Shown: positions 34,512 through 42,829 of the stretch, piece after piece | Numbering within the stretch: the first letter of the stretch is position 1 | How the letters are laid out: each line of letters begins with the position of its first letter | Source of the DNA: Lachnospiraceae bacterium | Lineage (GTDB): Bacteria > Bacillota > Clostridia > Lachnospirales > Lachnospiraceae | Direction of reading: 5' to 3' | DNA length: 48,498 bases | NCBI GenBank assembly: GCA_024691125.1 | Contig: JAILNV010000114.1 | Coordinates: 1 to 48,498 of the forward strand | Notes under the pieces: generated by a model | What the model saw: the letters and a program-made list of their open reading frames with translations, nothing else | What the model was told of the DNA's origin: nothing | The model's database searches: none | Position numbers and translations under genes: made by a program

Positions 34512-36584
34512 TCATTCAACAAGCGGTACATTCAGTTCGGAAAGACCCTCGAGAACGAACAATCCATCCTCTATTATCGCCGTCTGTCTGCCGTCCATTG
34601 TAATGGCATATATACCCTTAAGCTCATCATATGGTATGGTTATATCCGTATGGCAATGGAAATAAGCCTTGGACGGATCCGTTTTTCTAAGCTCGGAATA
34701 ATCATTCGAGCGCGCCACTATTGCCTTGCCGTCCGGATTATAGGTGATGATATCTTCTTCGTAACTGTAACAGGTATCCCCCACTGCGAAATGCGGCCCC
34801 GTCTTTTCTCCTATCAGGATCGGCAGCAGCTTCTCAATGCCGTAATTTCTTGCCATTCTGTATGCCGTCGTGTTGGTACCTATTGCAAATTCACCTACAG
34901 GAAGAGTCTTATGATGATACAGCAGATTGTCCTCTATATACTTCTTATTAAGAGCTTCATCAATAAAATTAGCGCATGAATACTTTTCGATCACACCTCC
35001 GGAGATCTCAAGCTTAAGGTCTACATATTTTAACCCGTTAAGATATACCTGAGGTACATGCAGGATACCTGCCGTACCCTTAAGCTTAGGTGTTGTAAAC
35101 ACCTCCCCGACCGGAATATTGACATCGGCAACGCAGTTCTCAAAGTTCGTTTCATGTTCCGGATCCTTAAGCTCATTAAGAGCAACTATCATCTCCGTCT
35201 CATTGCCGTTCTTCCCGGCAACCCTTATAAAGCTCGCCTTATCCAGTACATCAATGAGAATCTGCTGCATACTTTCATACCGTATATAGTCAAGCGTATT
35301 TAGCTTAACGGTCTCCCTGAATATTTCTTCAAAGTCCTTACCGATGTCCGGCTTCGGAAAAGCTATTATCGTAAAGCTCCGTTCTTTTCCTGGTATGAAT
35401 TCATTCGTCAGCCTGCCTGATCTTTCTTCGTATTTAACCATAAGCTTACGCTGTTTATCGGAAAAAGCACAGGCTTCCTTCTTTTCCTCAGGAAGGAAGG
35501 GTTCCTCTCCGAAATCCTCTACAACCGCCGGACCCGCATGTGTTCCGGCAAGCTCCCTGTTATCTTCATAAGCAGCTCTTAATACGCCAAGCTTTCGGTT
35601 GACATAATCATTATCGAGGTATATTGCCGCATCTTCTCTGTGATCATAATCGTATTGTCTGTTCGGTATTGCTCCGTAATACCCTATCCTGCTCTGGCCC
35701 CGCTTATTTATGGATAAAGTTGCCGCTCTATAGATAACAGGCTTAAGTCCGGCTTCCCCAAACAGATCGATAGCGCATCTGATCATCCTTTCGAAACCGA
35801 TCGGATATCTTATGTTGACTGTCCTCTTCTTGGAAACATCCTTTCCGGTTTTCTTAAATCCCAGGATATATCCCTGTGTATATGTCTTGGCCATGTTAAA
35901 TATATCTTCATCGGATAGGCTGTTCAGGAACTCTGCAAGCCTTATCTCCGTTTCAGTTATATACTCTCCAAAATAATACAGGTATCTCAGATCGGTAAGA
36001 TCACAACTCCTGATGATGTCTGTGGCAAAATCACAGGACGGATCCAGCTGTTCTCTCACCCTGTGCGATACGACTATCTCACAGTTATCCCTCTCAAACC
36101 AGTAAATACACTGTCTTATCTCACTGCTTTCCGGAACATCATCCCTCTTCTGCTCATATGCAAAAACAAAACAGCAGTATATCTCTACAAACAGCTCCAT
36201 ATAAATGGTAAGGATATCCTTATCTGCCTCAAACGCATATGGGATCAGACCCCTGATCTCCGTATACAGGAAGCTCAGATACTGAGCCAGTAACGTATCA
36301 TAACCGGCCTTATTTATGATCTTTGTAAAAAAGCCCGGATTCGAAAAGCTTCTTTCGTAATTATCTCTCAGAATTTCTTCATACAGAGCGGCATTCAGGT
36401 CTTTAAGCGCATTTAGATCCATCGCCCTTATTTCCCCGTTAACGGCTTTTTTGTATATATCATCCAGCATCACAAGAAATGAGGCAGCCCTCTTAAAAAA
36501 CGTACAGAAAGGCTCCCCCACCGCTTTTTCATCCTTTATCTCTTTTATCCTGGTGATAACAAGTTCGTATCTGGTATCTGTCAT
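34512..36584 (-). CDS. M29-family aminopeptidase with long N-terminal extension
   Basis: The C-terminal half of this 690-aa cytosolic protein is an M29 (thermophilic aminopeptidase) metallopeptidase. Its metal and catalytic segments are in order: VGEVFTTPKLKGTAGILHV, GEFAIGTNT, KTGPHFAVGDTCYSY and HCHTDITIPYDELKGI, which supply the Glu, Glu, His and His/Asp ligands. The family is normally about 370-410 aa; here about 300 extra residues precede it, mostly helical, with no motif I recognise. It probably removes N-terminal residues from peptides. The ribosome site is weak (GAG). It follows the small membrane protein gene by 75 bases. Confidence 0.82.
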   Translation of the reverse strand: MTDTRYELVITRIKEIKDEKAVGEPFCTFFKRAASFLVMLDDIYKKAVNGEIRAMDLNALKDLNAALYEEILRDNYERSFSNPGFFTKIINKAGYDTLLAQYLSFLYTEIRGLIPYAFEADKDILTIYMELFVEIYCCFVFAYEQKRDDVPESSEIRQCIYWFERDNCEIVVSHRVREQLDPSCDFATDIIRSCDLTDLRYLYYFGEYITETEIRLAEFLNSLSDEDIFNMAKTYTQGYILGFKKTGKDVSKKRTVNIRYPIGFERMIRCAIDLFGEAGLKPVIYRAATLSINKRGQSRIGYYGAIPNRQYDYDHREDAAIYLDNDYVNRKLGVLRAAYEDNRELAGTHAGPAVVEDFGEEPFLPEEKKEACAFSDKQRKLMVKYEERSGRLTNEFIPGKERSFTIIAFPKPDIGKDFEEIFRETVKLNTLDYIRYESMQQILIDVLDKASFIRVAGKNGNETEMIVALNELKDPEHETNFENCVADVNIPVGEVFTTPKLKGTAGILHVPQVYLNGLKYVDLKLEISGGVIEKYSCANFIDEALNKKYIEDNLLYHHKTLPVGEFAIGTNTTAYRMARNYGIEKLLPILIGEKTGPHFAVGDTCYSYEEDIITYNPDGKAIVARSNDYSELRKTDPSKAYFHCHTDITIPYDELKGIYAITMDGRQTAIIEDGLFVLEGLSELNVPLVE

Positions 36585-36659
36585 ACTGTCTGCTCATCTT
36601 CCCGTTTTTATTCCGATAATTCCGGATCCAATATGCTCCGTATAAATGTGTCATCCCCC

Positions 36660-36992
36660 TTATATACCCCAGAATATGGTAGCTGTCCATAAAATCATTC
36701 CGAGCATATTGATCCCCATGCCGGAATATGCAACCCACTTATAAATATCTCTTTCATTAAAACAGTTGAGCGCCGCAAGAGCACCGACAATGTTGCCAAG
36801 CATCCCAAACAGCCCAACACCTCCAAGATGTACGGGGGGCTTTCCTTTTTCACTGAAAGCAATAAATATTGCCCCTATAAATCCCGCCAGCGAACACAAT
36901 CCCACTGATACGGATAATATGCTCAGCATCGAATAATGCCTGGAAGTAAACATGAAGCTTTTTTTCTTCCTGATCTTTTTGGGTCTCGGCAT
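36660..36992 (-). CDS. Small membrane protein (DUF6142-like)
   Basis: The 110-aa protein has a very basic N-terminus (PRPKKIRKKKSF) and three membrane helices (about 20-45, 57-77 and 85-108). It resembles a family of small Lachnospiraceae membrane proteins (DUF6142, from memory) of unknown role. Its ATG overlaps the pyrE stop as TAATG, so translation is coupled to pyrE. No link to pyrimidine synthesis is evident. Confidence 0.75.
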   Translation of the reverse strand: MPRPKKIRKKKSFMFTSRHYSMLSILSVSVGLCSLAGFIGAIFIAFSEKGKPPVHLGGVGLFGMLGNIVGALAALNCFNERDIYKWVAYSGMGINMLGMILWTATIFWGI

Positions 36993-37669
36993 TACTTCAC
37001 TCCATACTCACTGTAATACCTGTCAAGGGCTTCCTTTAGCGTATCATCTATCACTACTTCTCCGCCGACGGACTTATTGTAAAGGCACTCAGTCACTTCA
37101 GCCATATTCACTATGGCCCTGGCTTCAATACCGTATTTTTCACGTATTTCATCAAGCGCGCTCAGCTTACCGCCAAGACCTACCTCCATACGGTTAAGTG
37201 AAACTATAAGTCCGCATATTTTAACATCTGCCTGCGCTTTAAGGATCGGATAAGTCTCCTCTATCGATTTACCGGATGTGGTAACGTCCTCTATCATGAT
37301 CACACGGTCTCCGTCATTTAACTTAGAACCCAGCAGTATCCCGGTATCGCCGTGATCTTTGATCTCCTTACGATTTGAGCAGTAACGGATATCCTTCCCA
37401 TAAAACTCACTGATAGCCATTGATGTTGCTACCGACAGCGGGATTCCCTTATATGCAGGTCCGAAGATCACATCGAAATCCAATCCGAAATTATCATGTA
37501 TTGCCCTTGCATAGTACTCTCCGAGCTTCCTTAACTGCGTTCCCGTAACATAAGCTCCCGCATTCATGAAAAAGGGTGATTTTCTTCCGCTTTTAAGAGT
37601 AAAATCACCGAATTTAAGAACCTTGCACGCCACCATGAACTCAATAAATTCCTGTTTGTACTGTTCCAT
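36992..37669 (-). CDS. pyrE: Orotate phosphoribosyltransferase
   Basis: PyrE makes orotidine 5'-monophosphate from orotate and PRPP in pyrimidine synthesis. The 225-aa protein shows FTLKSGRKSPFFMNAG near residue 23, DVIFGPAYKGIPL, the CSNRKEIKDHGDTG loop and the PRPP motif RVIMIEDVTTSGKSIEET. The start at 37669 is two codons inside the longest frame and is better placed behind AAGGA. Next gene overlaps its stop by one base. Confidence 0.96.
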   Translation of the reverse strand: MEQYKQEFIEFMVACKVLKFGDFTLKSGRKSPFFMNAGAYVTGTQLRKLGEYYARAIHDNFGLDFDVIFGPAYKGIPLSVATSMAISEFYGKDIRYCSNRKEIKDHGDTGILLGSKLNDGDRVIMIEDVTTSGKSIEETYPILKAQADVKICGLIVSLNRMEVGLGGKLSALDEIREKYGIEARAIVNMAEVTECLYNKSVGGEVVIDDTLKEALDRYYSEYGVK

Positions 37670-37695
37670 ACACATTTATCCTTTACATCATCTAT

Positions 37696-37723
37696 AAAGA
37701 GGAGAATATCCATCCTCCTCTTT
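37696..37723 (-). terminator. Hairpin between the anti-sigma gene and pyrE
   Basis: AAAGAGGAG pairs with CTCCTCTTT; the T residues are within the stem and no long T run follows. It could end the STAS/anti-sigma transcript or be a pyrE leader element. Confidence 0.5.
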
Positions 37724-37732
37724 AACGTTAAA

Positions 37733-38140
37733 TCACATCTTCTTTCTGACAGTCAGCACGTTCATGCCGTCCTCGTATCTGTACACTACCTCATCCATCA
37801 TTTTTTTAACCATGAAGATACCCAACCCGCCTATTTTCCTGTCTTCAACCGACAGTGTCACATCGGGATCCTCCCGGCTGAGCGGATCGAATGGCATCCC
37901 CTTGTCTTTAAAGGTTATCGAAATCACTTTGGGTTCATCACTGACATCAACACAGACTGTAGCATCTCCCCCACTTTCTCCGTATGCGTATAAGGCGATA
38001 TTGGCAAATACCTCATCCAATATCACATCGATCTGCATCTGCACCTTTATAGGGCATTCAGCTTCTTCCAATACTTCGTTAACGAAATCGGTAACTACAG
38101 GTATATTCTTAACATCAGCCTCTAGCGTTATTTCTTTCAC
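37733..38140 (-). CDS. RsbW/SpoIIAB-like serine kinase anti-sigma factor
   Basis: The 135-aa protein is a GHKL-type ATPase domain alone, as in anti-sigma serine kinases. Visible: the N box DEVFANIALYAYG near residue 43, the ATP-lid DKGMPFDPLSRED and the glycine box KIGGLGIFMVKKMMDEV. It should bind and phosphorylate the STAS protein encoded 58 bases upstream and, by family knowledge, sequester a regulator. No sigma factor gene is present in the window. Confidence 0.88.
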   Translation of the reverse strand: MKEITLEADVKNIPVVTDFVNEVLEEAECPIKVQMQIDVILDEVFANIALYAYGESGGDATVCVDVSDEPKVISITFKDKGMPFDPLSREDPDVTLSVEDRKIGGLGIFMVKKMMDEVVYRYEDGMNVLTVRKKM

Positions 38141-38197
38141 TCTGGCAGCTCTCCTGTAAGATTATTATCTGTCATACAGTTTGTATAGGCAGGCCAT

Positions 38198-38494
38198 TTA
38201 CGCAAAAGTCAGTATATCCGAGAAACCTGTAACCTCAAAAATCTCCATGATCTCGGGGCTTACGCCTGTAAGAGTCATCTTACCCACCTTATTCATCTGC
38301 TTCTGGGCTGACAGAAGAACCCTGAGTCCTGCTGATGAAATGTAGTCAAGCTTACTGAAATCAAGGACAAGATCCTCAACTCCTTCAAGAGAGTTCTTGA
38401 ATTCCTCTTCAAGCTGAGGAGCTGTTGTCGTATCAAGACGTCCCTCTACCGCTACTGTTAACTTGCTTCCCTCTGAATTCTTGTTGATCGTCAT
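38198..38494 (-). CDS. STAS-domain anti-sigma factor antagonist
   Basis: The 98-aa protein is a single STAS domain like RsbV/SpoIIAA. It contains VEGRLDTTTAPQLEEEF and the phosphoacceptor segment DYISSAGLRVLL, where one of the two serines is the likely kinase target. It is the partner of the GHKL kinase encoded just downstream: unphosphorylated STAS protein would release the kinase's target. It has its own promoter about 150 bases upstream. Confidence 0.92.
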   Translation of the reverse strand: MTINKNSEGSKLTVAVEGRLDTTTAPQLEEEFKNSLEGVEDLVLDFSKLDYISSAGLRVLLSAQKQMNKVGKMTLTGVSPEIMEIFEVTGFSDILTFA

Positions 38495-38641
38495 TTTCGT
38501 CTCTCCTTATTAAGTAAATTATTACTTTTATTACATTTTACAGTATCGCAGACATCTTCCATGCGCCCGGTTCATTGTCAGGCATTATTTAGCCCTACCG
38601 GGAATACCATACCCACATATCTGTCTCCACAATACATTCAC

Positions 38642-38669
38642 AGTATACCACAAGTTTGAAATAATTACA
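38642..38669 (-). promoter_or_regulatory. Probable promoter of the STAS/anti-sigma pair
   Basis: Minus-strand -35 TGTAAT (38664-38669), 16-base spacer and -10 TATACT (38642-38647), preceded by TGTGG (extended -10-like). It leaves a leader of about 140 bases. Confidence 0.45.
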
Positions 38670-38678
38670 CATAATTTT

Positions 38679-40607
38679 TTAGGCTATTTTATTTCCCGTA
38701 TAGAGATGATAGTATTTCCCTTTCCGGGCAAGCAGCTCGTCATGTGTTCCTCTCTCTATTATCCTGCCCTGTTCGAGCACCATTATGCAGTCGCTGTTCT
38801 TAATAGTAGACAGGCGGTGGGCGATAACAAAGGTGGTCCTTCCCTTCATGAGCTTATCCATACCCTGCTGTATCAGCTTCTCCGTTCTGGTATCGATGGA
38901 GCTCGTTGCCTCGTCCAGAATAAGCACGGGCGGATCGGCAATGGCAGCTCTTGCTATCGCAAGCAGCTGTCTCTGGCCCTGGCTTAACGAGCCTCCGTCG
39001 CCCGTTATCACAGTATCGTAGCCCTGAGGCAGATGACGTATGAACGTATGGGCATTCGCCAGCTTCGATGCCGCTATGATCTCCTCATCCGTTGCATCCA
39101 GCTTGCCGTATCTTATGTTGTCCCTGATGGTTCCGGTGAACAGATGGGTATCCTGGAGCACGATCCCGAGCGACCTTCTTAAATCCGCTTTCTTTATTTT
39201 GTTTATGTTAATACCGTCATATCTTATCTTTCCGTCCTGTATATCATAGAAGTGGTTTATCAGATTGGTTATCGTGGTCTTGCCTGCGCCCGTCGAACCG
39301 ACGAAGGCTATCTTCATGCCCGGAGTCGCCGAAATGTCCACGTTGTGCAGCACTATCTTTTCATCGGTATAACCGAAGTCCACATCATTGAATACGACAT
39401 CACCCTTAAGCTCAACATATGTTGTTGTATCATCAGCCTTATGATAGTGCTTCCATGCCCACATGCCCGTTCTCTTATCCGACTCGGTTATATTGCCCTG
39501 CTCATCCTTCCGTGCGTTGACAAGCATTACATATCCTTCATCGACCTCAGGCTCCTCGTCCATGAGCTTAAATACCCTGTCGGCTCCTGCAAGTGCCATC
39601 ACCACGGTGTTAAACTGCTGGCTTATCTGGTTAATGGGCATATTGAGATTCCGGTTAAAGGTAAGGAAGCTTGCAAGGCTTCCGAGCGTAAAGCCTCCGA
39701 TATTTCCTATAGCCAGTATCGCTCCTACTATCGCAACCAGCACATAGCTCACATTTCCGAGCTGAGCGTTTATCGGACCCATCACATTGACATATTTATT
39801 GGCATTGTCGGCGCTGTGGAACAGATTCTCATTAAGTCTGTTGAAATCTTCCTTCGCCTTGTTTTCATGACAGAATACCTTTATTACCTTCTGCCCCTCT
39901 ATCATTTCCTCAATGTAGCCGTTGAGCGCACCAAGCTCTCCCTGCTGCTTCACAAAGAACTGCGAACTCTTTCCCACAACCTTTCTGCTCGCAAACATCA
40001 TGACAGCTACCATCGAGAGTGTCACAAGTGTAAGCGGAAAGCTCAGGGCTATCATACTTACAAGGATACTTACAACCGTAATAAGTGAATTAAGAAGCTG
40101 AGGCATTGTCTGGCTGATAACCTGACGGAGAGTATCAACGTCATTGGTATATACCGACATGATATCACCGTGACTGTGCGTATCGAAATACTTTATCGGA
40201 AGGTTCTCCATACGCTCAAACAGGGTAGTCCTAATCCTGCGCAACGACCCCTGCGATACGTATATCATCAGTTTATTGTACATAAAGGTGGACAATATAC
40301 CGCATCCGTAGATAACTACCATCTTTGTAATCGCATTACGAAGCGGGATAAAATCAGGATCCGCGCTTCCTATAAGAGGCAGGATATATACATCAACGAG
40401 TTCCTTCATGAACAGGGTTCCGCGTACTGTACACAGAACGGATGTGATTATCCCGATCACAACAAACACGATATGGATCTTGTAATGTCCGAAACTTATG
40501 GCTATAAGGCGCTTAAAAATCTTTCCGGGATCATCAAGCTTTGGTTTGGGACCCAAGCCTCTTGCGCCTCTTCCCATCTTCACCTCACGGGGTTTTGATT
40601 CAGCCAT
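38679..40607 (-). CDS. ABC exporter half-transporter, canonical ATPase
   Basis: The 642-aa protein has an N-terminal six-helix type IV membrane domain (about 30-340) and a C-terminal ATPase: Walker A GSTGAGKTTITN, signature LSQGQRQL, Walker B LILDEATSSID with the catalytic Glu. About 25 unusual residues (NARKDEQGNITESDKRTG region) lie between the two domains. It pairs with the upstream transporter to form a heterodimer, in which this subunit supplies the intact catalytic Glu. ATG at 40607 overlaps the upstream gene. Substrate unknown; multidrug or peptide export is typical of the class. Confidence 0.93.
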   Translation of the reverse strand: MAESKPREVKMGRGARGLGPKPKLDDPGKIFKRLIAISFGHYKIHIVFVVIGIITSVLCTVRGTLFMKELVDVYILPLIGSADPDFIPLRNAITKMVVIYGCGILSTFMYNKLMIYVSQGSLRRIRTTLFERMENLPIKYFDTHSHGDIMSVYTNDVDTLRQVISQTMPQLLNSLITVVSILVSMIALSFPLTLVTLSMVAVMMFASRKVVGKSSQFFVKQQGELGALNGYIEEMIEGQKVIKVFCHENKAKEDFNRLNENLFHSADNANKYVNVMGPINAQLGNVSYVLVAIVGAILAIGNIGGFTLGSLASFLTFNRNLNMPINQISQQFNTVVMALAGADRVFKLMDEEPEVDEGYVMLVNARKDEQGNITESDKRTGMWAWKHYHKADDTTTYVELKGDVVFNDVDFGYTDEKIVLHNVDISATPGMKIAFVGSTGAGKTTITNLINHFYDIQDGKIRYDGININKIKKADLRRSLGIVLQDTHLFTGTIRDNIRYGKLDATDEEIIAASKLANAHTFIRHLPQGYDTVITGDGGSLSQGQRQLLAIARAAIADPPVLILDEATSSIDTRTEKLIQQGMDKLMKGRTTFVIAHRLSTIKNSDCIMVLEQGRIIERGTHDELLARKGKYYHLYTGNKIA

Positions 40608-42600
40608 TCTCACTCACCCCGCTTTCATTCTGCATTCCGGAATTCTTCTTATTATCATCCGCCTCAACGGATTCCTCATCCTCCCTGTAAGCCGCATAAG
40701 TCTCATCAATTATATCTGCTTCCCGGCTACCGTCGGGAGCATCCTCTTCAAGCTTATCAAAATCGCGCTCACCTGTCTGGCTCTCATATACGTCACGATA
40801 GATATCATTGTTATTTAACAGTTCCTCATGAGTTCCGATACCATTGATACGGCCGTCATCCATAACTATTATCCTGTCCGCATCCATTACAGATGATACA
40901 CGCTGGGCTATTATTATCCTGGTCGTATCGGGTATCTCTTCATAGAAAGCATGACGGATCCTCGCATCCGTTGCCGTATCCACGGCACTGGTGCTGTCAT
41001 CAAGTATCAGGATCTTCGGCTTCTTAAGCAGTGCTCTTGCGATACACAGCCTCTGCTTCTGGCCACCTGATACATTGGTACCGCCCTGTTCTATATAGGT
41101 GTCATATTTATCCGGCATTCGCTCTATGAATTCATCAGCACATGCCAGACGGCAGACACGGCGGCACTCTGCCTTCATTTCCTCGGTTACCGCGATACCG
41201 GGGGTACCGGGGGACGGTTCGGGGGTACCAGGGGACGGTTCTCTGGTACCCAAGGAACGAGGTACCAGAGAACCGTCCCCTGGTACCCCCGAACCGTCCC
41301 CCGGTATCCCCCAGCACAGATTCTCATAGATAGTCCCCGAGAACAGTACATTCTTCTGGAGAACCACCGCCACTTCATTTCGCAGTGTTTCAAGATCGTA
41401 ATCCTTTACGTTCCTTCCTCCGACCTTAACACTACCCTGAGTCACGTCATACAGACGGCAGATAAGGTTCACGAGCGTAGTCTTACCGCTTCCCGTTCCG
41501 CCTATGATACCTATGGTCTCACCTGATGCTATCTTTAAAGTTATATCCTTAAGCACGGGTGCTTCACTTTCCTTATAATACGAAAAATCAACATCCTCGA
41601 ACTCAATGCTTCCGTCACTTACCTTTGTAACCGGTGATTCGGGATTCACGATATCAGCCTTTTCATCAAGCACTTCCACTATCCTCTCACCGCTGGCCAT
41701 GCTTATCGATACCATGACAAAGATCATGGACAGCATCATGAGGTTCATGAGGATGTTCATGCAGTAGGTGAGCAGGGTCATAAGCTCTCCCGTGGTGAGC
41801 TCGCTGTCAACTATCATGTGAGCGCCCAGCCAGCTTATCACCAGTATACAGGTATAGATAGCAGTCATCATGACAGGCGCGTTTAACACAACCTTGCTCT
41901 CTGCGTTAACAAAGAGGTTATATATATTCTCACAGGCCTTATACATGCGGGTTTTTTCATAATCCTCGCGTACGTATGCCTTGACCACGCGGATCGCGTT
42001 TACATTTTCCTGAACGGTCTCGTTAAGCTCATCATATTTCTTAAAAACCTGTCGGAAGCTCTTCATCGCAGACAGCATGATCGTAATGATTATGGCTGCA
42101 AGAATAAGTACGGCGATCAGATAAACACGGGCTATTCGCGCCGACACAAGGAACGCCGCAGCCATTGCAAATATAAGCGAGAACGGCGCACGGAAGCTCA
42201 TTCTTATTATCATTTGGAAGGCATTCTGGACATTGGTCACATCGGTTGTCAGTCTGGTTATAAGACCGGCAGTCGAAAATTTGTCAATATTCGAGAACGA
42301 AAAGGTCTGTATGTTCTCATACATTGCCTTTCTTAAGTTCTTGGCAAACCCTGTGGATGCACGCGCTGCCGTAAAGCCTCCGAACAGACCTGCTGCCAGA
42401 CCAAAGAGGGCACACAGAAGCATAAGCAGGCCTATCCTGACTATATATCCGATATTTCCGGTCTCCACGCCATTATCCACAAGCAGTCCCATAAGCCGGG
42501 GTGTTATCGTTTCCGCAATAACCTCCAGTATCATACAGACAGGCGTTATAAGCGCTGCGGTCTTATATTCTTTTAAATGCGCTCCTAATTTCTTTACCAT
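40600..42600 (-). CDS. ABC exporter half-transporter, degenerate ATPase with palindromic insertion
   Basis: The 666-aa partner has six membrane helices (about 15-310) and an ATPase with Walker A GGTGSGKTTLVN and signature NVSGGQKQR. In Walker B the catalytic Glu is replaced by Asp (LILDDSTSAVD), as in heterodimeric exporters with one degenerate site. Between the Q-loop side (NVLFSGTIYENLCWG) and TEEMKAECRR, about 37 residues rich in Pro, Gly, Ser and Thr are inserted, encoded by the 41200-41311 palindrome; relatives have only a few residues here. The insertion keeps the frame and lies in the helical subdomain, a surface loop. The C-terminus has a charged 60-residue extension. First gene of the pair. 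Confidence 0.92.
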   Translation of the reverse strand: MVKKLGAHLKEYKTAALITPVCMILEVIAETITPRLMGLLVDNGVETGNIGYIVRIGLLMLLCALFGLAAGLFGGFTAARASTGFAKNLRKAMYENIQTFSFSNIDKFSTAGLITRLTTDVTNVQNAFQMIIRMSFRAPFSLIFAMAAAFLVSARIARVYLIAVLILAAIIITIMLSAMKSFRQVFKKYDELNETVQENVNAIRVVKAYVREDYEKTRMYKACENIYNLFVNAESKVVLNAPVMMTAIYTCILVISWLGAHMIVDSELTTGELMTLLTYCMNILMNLMMLSMIFVMVSISMASGERIVEVLDEKADIVNPESPVTKVSDGSIEFEDVDFSYYKESEAPVLKDITLKIASGETIGIIGGTGSGKTTLVNLICRLYDVTQGSVKVGGRNVKDYDLETLRNEVAVVLQKNVLFSGTIYENLCWGIPGDGSGVPGDGSLVPRSLGTREPSPGTPEPSPGTPGIAVTEEMKAECRRVCRLACADEFIERMPDKYDTYIEQGGTNVSGGQKQRLCIARALLKKPKILILDDSTSAVDTATDARIRHAFYEEIPDTTRIIIAQRVSSVMDADRIIVMDDGRINGIGTHEELLNNNDIYRDVYESQTGERDFDKLEEDAPDGSREADIIDETYAAYREDEESVEADDNKKNSGMQNESGVSENG
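41200..41311. repeat. REPIN-like palindromic element inside the ABC transporter gene
   Basis: Two 51-base arms (41200-41250 and 41261-41311), complementary with one mismatch, flank a 10-base loop (CAAGGAACGA). Each arm contains tandem units of GGGGTACC next to GGGGACGGTTC. GGGGACGGTTC-type palindromes are known from REP/REPIN families mobilised by RAYT (Y1-type) transposases. The unit length of 21 bases is a multiple of three, and the element is read in frame as a Pro/Gly/Ser-rich loop. No RAYT gene lies in the window. Confidence 0.88.
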
Positions 42601-42656
42601 AAATCCTCATCGGTGAGGCCGTAGCATCGGTGAAGCCATCATCCACAGTCTCATTC

Positions 42657-42685
42657 TTTACGTTTTCAATAAAGTATTATAAAAT
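42657..42685 (+). promoter_or_regulatory. Promoter of the TPR-GGDEF locus
   Basis: -35 TTTACG (42657-42662), 17-base spacer, -10 TAAAAT (42680-42685). Transcription would begin almost at the ATG at 42692, so the message may be leaderless; no Shine-Dalgarno is visible there. Confidence 0.45.
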
Positions 42686-42691
42686 ATTCTC

Positions 42692-42829
42692 ATGAAAAAT
42701 AAAAGAGTTATAAAGTTCTCAATAATGATCATATCGGTGATTGCTGCCATAACCGTTGTAATACTTGTTTACACAGGTTATTACAGGAATTCTGCCATCG
42801 TGCGCACTCATGAGCGTGTTTCAACTTAA
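42692..42829 (+). pseudogene. Out-of-frame N-terminal membrane anchor of the TPR-GGDEF protein
   Basis: Starting at ATG 42692 this frame encodes 45 residues: a basic start (MKNKRVIKF), a membrane helix (SIMIISVIAAITVVILVYTG) and RNSAIVRTHERVST, then stops. The downstream GGDEF protein continues in the +1 frame. Removing one T at 42819-42821 (GTTT to GTT) would join ...THERV to QLNINEALQY without a gap. It is therefore the displaced N-terminus of the next feature, by mutation, sequencing error or a programmed slip. Confidence 0.65.

Noticed and set aside
39252-40088. 278-codon plus-strand frame
   Set aside because: It lies entirely opposite the conserved ABC transporter gene, has no ribosome site and gives no recognisable protein.
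41200-41311. CRISPR-like repeats
   Set aside because: The units form one palindrome with adjacent copies and no spacers.
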